In this document: positions 45,984 through 53,235 of the stretch, piece by piece
Position numbering within the stretch: the stretch's first letter is position 1
Layout: each line of letters begins with the position of its first letter
NCBI RefSeq assembly: GCF_011074955.1
Contig: NZ_WUQJ01000031.1
Span: 230,202-294,201 of the forward strand
Length of the DNA: 64,000 nucleotides
Origin: Marinobacter caseinilyticus
GTDB taxonomy: Bacteria; Pseudomonadota; Gammaproteobacteria; Pseudomonadales; Oleiphilaceae
Direction: 5' to 3'
The notes under the pieces: model-generated
Database searches by the model: none
What the model was told of the DNA's origin: nothing
The model's input: only the letters and a program-made list of their open reading frames with translations
Translations under genes and position numbers: made by a program

Positions 45984-46016
45984 TTACCCGAATTCATTAT
46001 CAGTTCGCCCCCAGCG

Positions 46017-46472
46017 CTAACGGACGTACATGACCAGACTTTCGGCGACGCACGCGGGCTTGTCCTCGCCCTTGATCTCCACCGTCGTGAGGTAGGTGGC
46101 CAGCACCCGCTGGGCATCCACATCGACCACGTCCTTCAGTTCCATCCGGGTGCGCACGTCCGAGCCAGACTTCACCGCCGCCGGAAACCGCAGCTTGTTC
46201 ATGCCGTAGTTGACGCTGGCACTCTTGCCGGTAACGTCGATAACGCTCTGGTTCAGTTGGGGAATCAGCGACACGGTCAGGAACCCGTGCGCCACCGGGC
46301 TGTGCCAGGGCGATTCTGCCGTGGCGCGCGCCACGTCCACGTGGATCCACTGATGATCTCCGGTGGCATCGGCAAACGCCTGAATCATCGCCTGGCTAAT
46401 GGTGGTCCAGGGGCTGTGGCCGATGAGCTCACCCTTGTGATTGCTGAGATCTTCCAGTGCGATGGTTTTCAT
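46017..46472 (-). CDS. MaoC-type enoyl-CoA hydratase
   Basis: A 151-residue hotdog-fold (R)-specific hydratase. The hydratase motif 'FADATGDHQWIHVDVARA' supplies the Asp and His, and 'HSPVAHGFLTVSLIPQL' follows as in the MaoC/NodN family. It hydrates enoyl-CoA in the cytoplasm. The ATG at 46472 has AGGA ahead and fits the family start. Same strand as the aldolase and the paired dehydrogenases upstream, though separated by 251 bases from the aldolase. Confidence 0.9.
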   Translation of the reverse strand: MKTIALEDLSNHKGELIGHSPWTTISQAMIQAFADATGDHQWIHVDVARATAESPWHSPVAHGFLTVSLIPQLNQSVIDVTGKSASVNYGMNKLRFPAAVKSGSDVRTRMELKDVVDVDAQRVLATYLTTVEIKGEDKPACVAESLVMYVR

Positions 46473-46723
46473 TGTGGCATCCTGGTTTCGATTGGCGTTG
46501 TTGAGTTTCATTAATATGATCAAGCACTTGAACAGGCAGCGCAACCCGTCTGAGGGCCGTCAGACGCCGGGTCAACGGCCGGGCCACCGGTCTGGCCGGC
46601 ACACCGCCCGGCTAAGCCCGCCCCGGTTTGAGGTCAGCGACGAAGCAATGCGAGCCATCCAGGCAGGTTGGTCACACAGGCCAGTCAGCAGAGTTATTCA
46701 GCAAAGCGGGCCGGCAAAGCAGG

Positions 46724-47482
46724 CTAAACGGCGTAACCCGGGTTCTTGCTGTCGAGCAAACGCATCAGTGCCGGCCAGGTCAGTGCCGCCGCCTTGCCCA
46801 GTGACTGGGACTGTTCGCGGGTGGTGGCAATGGCCTGCTCCGAAGGCATGTAAGTCGGTCCGCAGGCCTGGGCCTTGACCTGAATCTCGCAGGCTTTCAT
46901 CAGAAAATACAGGTAAGTGAAGGTCTCCGGTACCGTTTGCCCGGCGGTCAGTACGCCGTGGTTGCGCAGCATCATCATGGTTTTGTTGCCCAGGTCCCGA
47001 ATCAGGCGTTCGCGCTCATCGTGATTCAAAGCCACGCCTTCGTAGTCATGATAGCTGAGGTGGTCGAGGCACAGCATGGCGGTCTGGCTCAGGGGCAGCA
47101 GGCCGTCCCGGTGGGCCGATACCGCGACGCCATCGGCGGCGTGCAGGTGCATCACCGCGCCAGCGTCTTCCCGGCCCATATGCACGGCACTGTGAATGGT
47201 AAACCCGGCCGGATTCACCCGCTGCAGGCCGCCGGCGGACACCACGTCGCCCTGGTCGTCGACCTTGACCAGTGACGAGGCGGTGATTTCATGGAACAAC
47301 AGGCCGTAGGGATTGATCAGGAAATGGTGTTCCGGTCCTGGCACCCGGGCCGAGAGGTGAGTAAAGACCAGGTCGTCCCAGCCAAACAGGGCGACCAGAC
47401 GATAGGCCGCCGCCAGTTCGGTGCGGACCTGCCATTCGGCTTTGCGGAGTGCTTTGCTGTCAGAGCTCAGAGCGTCATTCAT
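46724..47482 (-). CDS. Class II aldolase/adducin family protein
   Basis: A 252-residue zinc-dependent aldolase-fold protein. Metal-binding histidines are expected in 'AVMHLHAADG' and 'RNHGVLTAG', and 'FLINPYGLLFHEITASSLVKV' is the typical N-terminal part. Members cleave sugar phosphates or 3-hydroxy/2-keto acids or decarboxylate. In this acyl-CoA setting a retro-aldol or decarboxylation step on a CoA-derived acid is possible but unproven. Confidence 0.88.
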   Translation of the reverse strand: MNDALSSDSKALRKAEWQVRTELAAAYRLVALFGWDDLVFTHLSARVPGPEHHFLINPYGLLFHEITASSLVKVDDQGDVVSAGGLQRVNPAGFTIHSAVHMGREDAGAVMHLHAADGVAVSAHRDGLLPLSQTAMLCLDHLSYHDYEGVALNHDERERLIRDLGNKTMMMLRNHGVLTAGQTVPETFTYLYFLMKACEIQVKAQACGPTYMPSEQAIATTREQSQSLGKAAALTWPALMRLLDSKNPGYAV

Positions 47483-47607
47483 CGGGTCGATGTCCTTGGT
47501 TTGGTCGTTACGTGGACGGTGCTGCGTCGATTTCAGAAGTCATAAACATTCATCACGCTTACCGGTAAGGCCCGCCGCAGAGTCAACAGTCCGCCGCCGG
47601 GAAGTAG

Positions 47608-47690
47608 TGTAGCCGACACTTCAGCTTCGGAGGATCCGTGAGGACCCCGAATATCTATCGGGCAAGCCACAGACCCGAAGCGTCGGCTAC
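47608..47690. repeat. REPIN/BIME-like element, copy 1
   Basis: Two inverted REP-type hairpins: the left starts GTAGCCGAC with loop TTCA and ends CTTCGG (47608-47630); the right, CCGAAGCGTCGGCTAC (47675-47690), is its shortened reverse complement. Related copies lie at 63578 and 63839. Confidence 0.75.
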
Positions 47691-47760
47691 GTTTGCAAGC
47701 AACCGCCTTCGAAGACAGCTTGCAGCGACTGTGCTTTCACGCTAATCCGTGAACAGCCAC

Positions 47761-47785
47761 AAAAAAGGGTGGCACAAGGCCACCC
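47761..47785 (-). terminator. Rho-independent terminator of the paired acyl-CoA dehydrogenase operon
   Basis: On the minus strand, stem GGGTGGC/GCCACCC with a short loop is followed by six T. It lies 28 bases after the small-subunit stop at 47814. Confidence 0.88.
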
Positions 47786-47813
47786 AAACATCTTCACCTG
47801 CACACTCGAAAAC

Positions 47814-48959
47814 TCATTCTTCGACGTGAAGCAGTCCGGCGAACTGCTCCAGATGGTGGTCGTCATCGCCCAGCTGATGGTTGATCATGATCAGACGCTT
47901 GGCGTAATGGGCAAAGCTGTACTCCCAGGTCATGCCAATGCCACCGTGGGACTGGATGCCGTTCTCGGCAATGAACTGACCGGCACGGCCGATCACATTC
48001 TTGGCCGCTGCCAGGATGCGCTTGCGCTCGGTGCTTTGTTCATTGTTGGCCACACTGGCCGACAGGATTGCCATCGAACGGGCCTGCTCCAGCTCCGAAC
48101 TCATGTCCACCATACGGTGTTGCAGCACCTGGAACTGGCCGATGGGTACGCCAAACTGCTTGCGCGCCTTGAGGTAGTCCAGGGTCATGGCAATGGCTTC
48201 TTCCATCACCCCGACCGCTTCGGCACACAGCGCCGCAATGGCGCGACCGGACTGGTATTCAATGATGGCGCTGGCCTGGCCTTCATCGCCCAGCAAGGCC
48301 TCGGCGCCGACCTGTACATTGTTGAGTACGACATCGCAGCCCTTGGCGCCGTCCATGGTGGGGTAGTTGCGGCGTTCCACACCGGCTGTGGCCGGGTCCA
48401 AGGCAAACAGGCTCAGCCCGCCTGCGTCGCGCTCATCCCCCGACGTGCGTGCCGAAACAATCAGCAGATCCGCGCAGTGGCCACCAATCACCACGGCTTT
48501 GCGGCCGCTCAGGGTGTAACCGGCATCGGTTTTCTCAGCCCGGGTCTGCACGTCGTTCAGGTTGTAGTAACTTTGCGGCTCCTGCAGGCCCACCGCGACT
48601 TTCAGCTCGCCCGAGGCGACGCCGGGTAGCCAGTGTTCCTGCTGCGCGGCAGTGCCGGCGTGGGCGATCAGACCGCCACCGAGAATCACCGATTGCAGGT
48701 AGGGCTCCAGGCACAGGCCGCGACCGAGTTCGGTCATGACCGACTGGACCTCAACACCGGTGCCGCCAAAACCGCCCAACTCTTCGTCGAAAGGCACGGC
48801 CGTCAGGCCCAGCTCGCTCAGGTGTTGCCAGAATTCGGCGCTGAAACCGAGTTCGGTTTCGCTGTAGCCCAGGCGTTTCTCGAAGCTGTATTCACCGCGC
48901 ACAAGACGGGCCACGGTGTCCTGCAACATTTGTTGCTCTTCCGTTAACGCGAAGTCCAT
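47814..48959 (-). CDS. Acyl-CoA dehydrogenase, pimeloyl-CoA dehydrogenase small-subunit type
   Basis: A 381-residue acyl-CoA-dehydrogenase-fold protein ('MDFALTEEQQMLQDTVARLV', 'GVPIGQFQVLQHRMVDM', 'SHGGIGMTWEYSFAHYAKRL'). The usual catalytic Glu region near the C-terminus has no clear YEG/YGG-type motif, as in the partner chain of heteromeric dehydrogenases (PimD type). It lies 10 bases downstream of the large-subunit gene, and the two very likely form one heteromeric enzyme for CoA esters of dicarboxylic or bulky acids. Confidence 0.88.
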   Translation of the reverse strand: MDFALTEEQQMLQDTVARLVRGEYSFEKRLGYSETELGFSAEFWQHLSELGLTAVPFDEELGGFGGTGVEVQSVMTELGRGLCLEPYLQSVILGGGLIAHAGTAAQQEHWLPGVASGELKVAVGLQEPQSYYNLNDVQTRAEKTDAGYTLSGRKAVVIGGHCADLLIVSARTSGDERDAGGLSLFALDPATAGVERRNYPTMDGAKGCDVVLNNVQVGAEALLGDEGQASAIIEYQSGRAIAALCAEAVGVMEEAIAMTLDYLKARKQFGVPIGQFQVLQHRMVDMSSELEQARSMAILSASVANNEQSTERKRILAAAKNVIGRAGQFIAENGIQSHGGIGMTWEYSFAHYAKRLIMINHQLGDDDHHLEQFAGLLHVEE

Positions 48960-48969
48960 GGTCGTCTCC

Positions 48970-50166
48970 TTAAAGTCCGAGAATCATTTTGGTGACGATG
49001 TTCTTCTGGATCTCGTTGGACCCGCCGAAAATCGACAGCTTGCGATTGTTGAAGTAATGGGGCGCCAGTGGGGCGGCGTCCTTGTCGGACAGATACTCAC
49101 CGTCGTAATCCAGCTCCAGCTCTTCTTCGACAAAGGGCAGCGCGTAAGGGCCAATTGCCCGGCGGGCCAGGTCGTTGATCGACTGGCGAATCTCGGTACC
49201 CCGAACCTTCAGCATAGAGCTTTCAGCGCCGGGCATGCCGCCGCCTTCGACCGCGGCAATGATCCGCAGATTGCTGATCCCGGCGGCCATCAGGTCAATC
49301 TCAATTTTGGCAATGCGCTGGCTGAACGTGGTGTCTTCAATCAACGGACGCCCGTTCTTCAGTACCCGGCCGGCCAGCGCTTTCAGGTGCGACAGCGCAG
49401 CCTTGGACAGGCCGATACCGGCCAGCCCCGTGCGCTCATAGGTCAGCAGGTACTTGGCGTAGGTCCAGCCTTTGTCTTCTTCGCCGACGAGGTTTTCGAC
49501 CGGGACTTTGACGTCTTCAAAGAACACTTCATTGACTTCGTACCCGCCGTCGATGGTGCGAATCGGGCGTACGGTAATGCCCGGGGTGTCCATATCGATC
49601 AGCAGGAAGGAGATGCCGGCTTGTGCCTTCACCTCGGTGTTGGTACGCACCAGACAGAAGATCATGTTGGCGTGCTGGCCCAGCGTGGTCCAGGTTTTCT
49701 GGCCGTTCACAAGGTAGTGATCGCCATGGTTCACCGCCCGGGTCTTCAGGGACGCCAGATCCGATCCGGCGCCGGGTTCGGAATAGCCCTGACACCACCA
49801 GTCTTCACCGCTGAGAATGCGGGGCAGGTAGTGTTGCTTCTGCGCTTCGGAGCCGAACTTGATGATCACCGGGGCAACCATGTTGACCCCGAACGGGATC
49901 GACCGCGGCACACCGTAACGGCAGGACTCTTCGTCCCAGATATGCTTCTGCACCGGGCTCCAGTCGACGCCGCCATACTCTGAAGGCCAATGGGTCGCGT
50001 ACCAGCCCTGCTTGCTCAGAATGCGCTGCCAGCGTTGGTGGTCTTCTTTGGACAAATGGCGAAAGCCTTTGACCTTGGCTGCGATGTCAGCGGGGAGCTG
50101 CTGTTCAAGAAAGCTCCGAACTTCATCCCGAAACGCGAGCTCTTCAGGCGTGTAGTTAATATTCAT
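48970..50166 (-). CDS. Acyl-CoA dehydrogenase, pimeloyl-CoA dehydrogenase large-subunit type
   Basis: A 398-residue FAD enzyme of the PimC/FadE28-like kind: 'WPSEYGGVDWSPVQKHIWDEE', 'GYSEPGAGSDLASLKTRAVN', 'YLVNGQKTWTTLGQHANMIF', 'SIFGGSNEIQKNIVTKMILGL' (FAD and hinge region). It begins the minus-strand operon whose second gene encodes the partner chain. An IclR-type dyad (50202-50216) lies 36 bases before the ATG, and the porin gene is divergent. Confidence 0.91.
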   Translation of the reverse strand: MNINYTPEELAFRDEVRSFLEQQLPADIAAKVKGFRHLSKEDHQRWQRILSKQGWYATHWPSEYGGVDWSPVQKHIWDEESCRYGVPRSIPFGVNMVAPVIIKFGSEAQKQHYLPRILSGEDWWCQGYSEPGAGSDLASLKTRAVNHGDHYLVNGQKTWTTLGQHANMIFCLVRTNTEVKAQAGISFLLIDMDTPGITVRPIRTIDGGYEVNEVFFEDVKVPVENLVGEEDKGWTYAKYLLTYERTGLAGIGLSKAALSHLKALAGRVLKNGRPLIEDTTFSQRIAKIEIDLMAAGISNLRIIAAVEGGGMPGAESSMLKVRGTEIRQSINDLARRAIGPYALPFVEEELELDYDGEYLSDKDAAPLAPHYFNNRKLSIFGGSNEIQKNIVTKMILGL

Positions 50167-50201
50167 CGGTTGACCTCTCGGTTCTCAATTGCGAAAACAA
50201 G

Positions 50202-50216
50202 TACCGCATAGCAGAA
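50202..50216 (-). promoter_or_regulatory. Putative IclR-family operator before the dehydrogenase pair
   Basis: TACCGC-ATA-GCAGAA, 36 bases upstream of the large-subunit ATG. The left half is perfect relative to the porin site and the right half has two differences. Confidence 0.45.
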
Positions 50217-50362
50217 TAGAGTTAGGATGAATGATCTCCTCCCCTCTGTCAATTCTGACAACTTTAATATTAGACCCTCTGTATACGCTTTTTGGTAAAA
50301 CTTGGTTTTGTAGGGTTGTTGTCGGCAAAAACATTCTCTATATTCGAAAATACGGAAATCAG

Positions 50363-50377
50363 TATTGCATTGCGGAA
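50363..50377 (+). promoter_or_regulatory. Putative IclR-family operator, porin distal site
   Basis: TATTGC-ATT-GCGGAA (TTCCGC-AAT-GCAATA on the other strand). It lies 31 bases, about three helical turns, from the proximal site. Confidence 0.42.
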
Positions 50378-50393
50378 TCACAAATAATCCTAA

Positions 50394-50408
50394 TACCGCA
50401 CAGCGAAA
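50394..50408 (+). promoter_or_regulatory. Putative IclR-family operator, porin proximal site
   Basis: TACCGC-ACA-GCGAAA followed by C, the best copy of the dyad in the window, 41 bases before the porin ATG. Confidence 0.55.
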
Positions 50409-50449
50409 CTTGATTGACGAAAACCAACAATGATGACAAGAGGTTTGCA

Positions 50450-51760
50450 ATGACAAGAACAGCATTGTCTTTCGTACCACGTCCACTGACGCGCGCCGTT
50501 GCACTGGCCAGTTTGCCCCTGCTCTCTTTGGGTGCCACTGCGGTGTCCGCTCAAGACGTGGATTTGCAGGAGTTGCGCCAGCAAGTACAACAACTGGAAG
50601 CCAAGTTGAACGAGATGGAAGCACGGGCACCCGCCCTGCAAGAGGACAACTCTTATCTGCTGAAGGACGGCAACGGGGTCAAGATTGGCGACACCACCAT
50701 TTCCATCAGTGGCTTTATTAAGGCCGATGCCAAAGTGGGCTCCCATGGCAACGGTTCGAAAAATGCTTACGCCATTGGCATTCCTCGCAACCTGGCCACC
50801 TTTGCGGCCAACGACACCAGCGACTGGAAGACCGGCTTCTCGGCTCGTGAGACCCGTCTGGGCATCGGAACCAAAACCGTCGATGTGGCCGGCCACGACC
50901 TGACCACGTACATCGAGATGGATTTCAACACCGGCATTGATGAATCCGGCAACGAAGTGGTCTCCAACAGCTACAACCCAAGGTTGCGTCAGGCGTACGG
51001 GTCCTGGAATGGCTGGGATTTCGGCCAGACCTACACCACCTTCACCGATCTGGCGGCACTGCCGGAAATACTGGACCAGGGCAAGCAGGCGGCGTTCATC
51101 TATACCCGCCAGCCACTGATTCGTTACAACATGGCGGCGCCCGGTGGCAAGTTCATGGTGTCACTGGAAAACCCCGAAGACGGATTTGGTCCGGTGTCCT
51201 ATGACGACCAGTCCTATCCGGACCTGGCGGCCCGCTACCAGCTGCGTAACGAGTTTGGTATCTACTCGCTGGCCGGTATTGTGCGCAGCCTGGAAGACGA
51301 CACCGCCGACGAGACCACCGTCACCGGCGCGGTTTCCCTGAGTGCCCGCATCCCGACCATCGGCAAGGACGACCTGCGTCTGCAATACAGCTACGGTGCC
51401 CTGGGTCGCTACATGGGGTTGCTGAGCTATCCTGACTTTGACCGTACGGAACTGGCCGCCGGTAAGGTCGAGCCACTGAAAACCTTCGGTGCCACGGCCG
51501 CTTACCGTCACTTCTGGTCGCCACAGTGGCGCAGTACCCTGAGTGTGTCCTACACCGAAATCGCCGATGACATTGCGTCCGCGGCCAGCACGTTAAGCTA
51601 CTTCGACAACTCTACCTCGGTGCACGCCAACCTGCTGTGGTCCCCGCACCGCAAGCTGACCCTGGGTCTGGAATACGCGTACTGGGACTTTGGTGTGATC
51701 GGCTCGTCCAGCAGCAACCAGTATGAACAGGTGATGGCGTCTGCCAAGCTGGGCTTCTGA
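50450..51760 (+). CDS. dcaP: DcaP-like outer-membrane porin
   Basis: A 436-residue trimeric-type porin. Signal peptide to VSA-34, then a short coiled coil ('LQELRQQVQQLEAKLNEMEA', residues ~39-60) as in DcaP, then a beta-barrel ('SISGFIKADAKV', 'GWDFGQTYTTFTD', 'SARETRLGIGTKT') ending in aromatic Phe. DcaP of Acinetobacter lies in a dicarboxylate gene cluster and passes dicarboxylic acids. The ATG at 50450 has AAGAGG ahead. Two IclR-type dyads precede it and a strong terminator follows. Confidence 0.88.
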   Translation: MTRTALSFVPRPLTRAVALASLPLLSLGATAVSAQDVDLQELRQQVQQLEAKLNEMEARAPALQEDNSYLLKDGNGVKIGDTTISISGFIKADAKVGSHGNGSKNAYAIGIPRNLATFAANDTSDWKTGFSARETRLGIGTKTVDVAGHDLTTYIEMDFNTGIDESGNEVVSNSYNPRLRQAYGSWNGWDFGQTYTTFTDLAALPEILDQGKQAAFIYTRQPLIRYNMAAPGGKFMVSLENPEDGFGPVSYDDQSYPDLAARYQLRNEFGIYSLAGIVRSLEDDTADETTVTGAVSLSARIPTIGKDDLRLQYSYGALGRYMGLLSYPDFDRTELAAGKVEPLKTFGATAAYRHFWSPQWRSTLSVSYTEIADDIASAASTLSYFDNSTSVHANLLWSPHRKLTLGLEYAYWDFGVIGSSSSNQYEQVMASAKLGF

Positions 51761-51822
51761 TAAGACGTTGATTGCAGGCAGTAAGAGTTTTCTTGTTTTC
51801 TCAGGTGTTACACCCTCTTTGT

Positions 51823-51848
51823 CCCCGGGGTTTCCCCGGGGCTTTTTT
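51823..51848 (+). terminator. Rho-independent terminator of the porin gene
   Basis: CCCCGGGG-TTT-CCCCGGGG then C and six T, 62 bases after the porin stop. A flanking TCAGGTG/CACCTGA pair can extend the structure. Confidence 0.92.
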
Positions 51849-51970
51849 CACCTGAAGCAGGGACTGCATGCCTGACTATACTCAATAGGCGTCTGACGTT
51901 TTTAGGCTGAACAAGGCCGCCCCGGAATTGAATTCCGCGGTTGTCATACTCCCACAAAGGACAAACTACG

Positions 51971-53131
51971 ATGCATAAAATCAACAAAAGTTTACTCATC
52001 GGTGTACTGAGTGCTGCACCCTTTTTTGCCCATAGTGCCGACAAAGTAGAACTGCCGAGCACGCTGGCCATGACGGCCTATGGCACTGGATCAGCGGGTT
52101 ACACCCAGATGGTGTCCATTGGTAATTTGCTGCAGAACGAATACGGTACTTCGGTGCGCATACTGCCAGGGGAAAACGACGTATCCCGGATGACGCCGCT
52201 GCGCATGGGCCGAGTGCCGCTCTGTGCCTGTGGTATTGCCAGCTATTACGGCTCCGAAGGGGTATTGCTGTTCGCCGATCCCCAGTGGGGCCCGCAACCG
52301 CTGCGCCTGATCAGTACCTCAACCGCGACGTTCGGTCTCGGTGTTGCAGTCGCCGGTGATGTCGGCGTCAAAACCCCGGCCGATCTTAAAGGTAAGCGTG
52401 TGGCCTACATTCGGGGCGACGATGCCCTGAACATCGGGACGGAAGCGTTTCTGGCCTTTGGTGGCCTGACCTGGGACGACGTCGAACGGGTAGAGTTCCC
52501 GGGCTACGGGCGTTCCTTTGAAGGCATTGTGGCCAATCAGGTCGATGCCGCCTTCACCATGAGTGTGGCGCCACCTGCCCAGCAACTGGCGGCCAGCCCC
52601 AGAGGCATTGTATGGCCCGAACTTGATCCGGCCGATAAAGAGGGTTGGGCGCGGTTGCAGACGGTTGCACCGTATTTCCAGCCTCACAAAGCGACCTCCG
52701 CCGCGGGTGAAAACTACGGCAAAGACAACCCCTGGATTGGTGCCAGCTACCCGTACCCGATTCTGGTGGGCAATGAAACTCTGGACGACAAAACCGCCAG
52801 CAGCCTGATCCGGGTGCTGATTGAAGACATCGACAAGTACAAGGATGCGGCGCCTGGCAACGCGGGCTATGCCCTGGAAAACCAGAACCTGCAGTGGGTT
52901 ATCCCGTATCACCAGGCCGTGGTGGACTACTACAAGGAAATCGGACACTGGACCGACGCCATGCAGCAGCATCAGGACCAGTTGCTTAAGCGTCAGGAAA
53001 TCCTGAAAACCACCTGGGATTCGTTCATGGGTTCGAATCCGCCGGAAGATGCCGATGCCTTCCGCGCTGGGTGGATGGAAGCGCGTGCCAAGGCACTGGA
53101 AGCGGCGGGTATGAAGCCGGTCTTCCATTAA
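51971..53131 (+). CDS. TAXI-family TRAP periplasmic binding protein
   Basis: A 386-residue receptor of the TAXI group: 'AMTAYGTGSAGYTQMVSIGN', 'SVRILPGENDVSRMTPLRMG', 'LKGKRVAYIRGDDALNIGTE'. A signal peptide ends near HSA-23. The ATG at 51971 has AAAGGA ahead. It partners the fused membrane protein 104 bases downstream. The ligand is unknown; TAXI receptors generally take organic acids. Confidence 0.9.
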   Translation: MHKINKSLLIGVLSAAPFFAHSADKVELPSTLAMTAYGTGSAGYTQMVSIGNLLQNEYGTSVRILPGENDVSRMTPLRMGRVPLCACGIASYYGSEGVLLFADPQWGPQPLRLISTSTATFGLGVAVAGDVGVKTPADLKGKRVAYIRGDDALNIGTEAFLAFGGLTWDDVERVEFPGYGRSFEGIVANQVDAAFTMSVAPPAQQLAASPRGIVWPELDPADKEGWARLQTVAPYFQPHKATSAAGENYGKDNPWIGASYPYPILVGNETLDDKTASSLIRVLIEDIDKYKDAAPGNAGYALENQNLQWVIPYHQAVVDYYKEIGHWTDAMQQHQDQLLKRQEILKTTWDSFMGSNPPEDADAFRAGWMEARAKALEAAGMKPVFH

Positions 53132-53235
53132 CGCCTGACGGATATCGCCGGGCGCTCGGCCTGCCGTTTATCGGCAACCGGGGTCCGGCGGTATGATCTA
53201 TTTTTCCGACGATTCAATCGGAGTGTCCAATCGCT

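Larger units (their letters stand above)
47483..47813. other. Intergenic region, 331 bases, with a REPIN-like repeat and a terminator
   Basis: Between the aldolase and the small-subunit dehydrogenase on the minus strand. It contains one copy of the GTAGCCGA repeat element (47608-47690) and the terminator of the upstream dehydrogenase operon (47761-47785). No gene is supported. Confidence 0.7.
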
